5,874 bases of DNA from an uncultured Eubacteriales bacterium (lineage in GTDB: Bacteria > Bacillota > Clostridia > Christensenellales > Aristaeellaceae): NCBI GenBank assembly GCA_902782795.1, contig CACZOT010000209.1:1-5874 (forward strand). Reading direction: 5' to 3'. This document shows, one piece after another, positions 5,780 to 5,874 of this stretch (the stretch's first letter is position 1; every line of letters begins with the position of its first letter). The notes beneath the pieces were generated by a model. That model did no database searches and was not told the origin of the DNA. It saw nothing but the letters and a program-made list of their open reading frames with translations. A program made the position numbers and the translations under genes.

Positions 5780-5874
5780 TCAGCCCAGCGCGAAGAAGGT
5801 TCGGAAAATCTTGCGCACCGCGGGCTGGATGAAGAACACCTGCGTGAACCAGGCAAAGGGGAAATTGAAGCACA
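5780..5874 (-). CDS. C-terminal end of a hydrophobic protein, perhaps DUF2798-like (5' end outside window)
   Basis: On the minus strand an open frame enters from the right edge (first full codon 5872-5870) and ends at a TGA (5782-5780), giving only 30 residues. They are rich in F, W and I, include NFPFAWFTQVFF and then PAVRKIFR, and end FFALG. This looks like the last membrane segment plus a short basic tail of a small integral membrane protein. The N-F-P start, the proline before V-R and the I-F-R ending recall DUF2798 proteins, but too little is visible to be sure. The downstream T-rich hairpin at 5699-5733 is correctly placed to terminate it, which supports a real gene. No start codon or ribosome binding site can be seen. 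Confidence 0.5.
   Translation of the reverse strand, partial: CFNFPFAWFTQVFFIQPAVRKIFRTFFALG

Overview
The window is a stretch of GC-rich chromosome (by eye well over 60% G+C, with G/C favoured at third codon positions). It most likely comes from a Gram-positive Firmicute, probably a high-GC member of the Clostridia. The evidence is the lon-engB (lonA-ysxC) gene order known from Bacillus, a HelD-like helicase, a DUF1653 protein, strong AGGAGG-type ribosome binding sites, a TTG start codon, and sigma-A promoters with 17-bp spacers. This assignment is inference; no rRNA or other taxonomic marker is present.

Layout from left to right. (1) The C-terminal third of a UvrD/HelD-type superfamily 1 helicase enters from the left edge and ends at 839. 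(2) A promoter lies directly after that stop codon. It drives a two-gene unit, a 77-residue DUF1653 protein and a 306-residue ribokinase, whose reading frames overlap at ATGA. (3) A strong hairpin terminator follows. It separates the ribokinase from a convergent minus-strand gene for a stand-alone riboflavin kinase domain (130 residues). (4) A compact divergent promoter region of about 180 bp carries a sigma-A type promoter for the riboflavin kinase on the minus strand and another for lon on the plus strand. (5) lon encodes the ATP-dependent protease (780 residues from a TTG start). It overlaps engB/ysxC, the ribosome-assembly GTPase (197 residues), at ATGA. (6) A perfect 14-bp hairpin, probably a bidirectional terminator, separates engB from the last 30 codons of a minus-strand gene that runs off the right edge.

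Functionally this is mostly housekeeping: RNA polymerase recycling or DNA unwinding (HelD-like), ribose phosphorylation, FMN synthesis, protein quality control (Lon) and 50S ribosome assembly (EngB). I found no CRISPR array, insertion sequence, tRNA, rRNA or phage gene, and no convincing new system. The points most worth a second look are the stand-alone flavokinase with no FAD synthetase domain, the translational coupling of a DUF1653 protein of unknown function to ribokinase, and the start of lon. Promoter geometry places the lon start at a TTG codon 36 bases downstream of the longest in-frame start.
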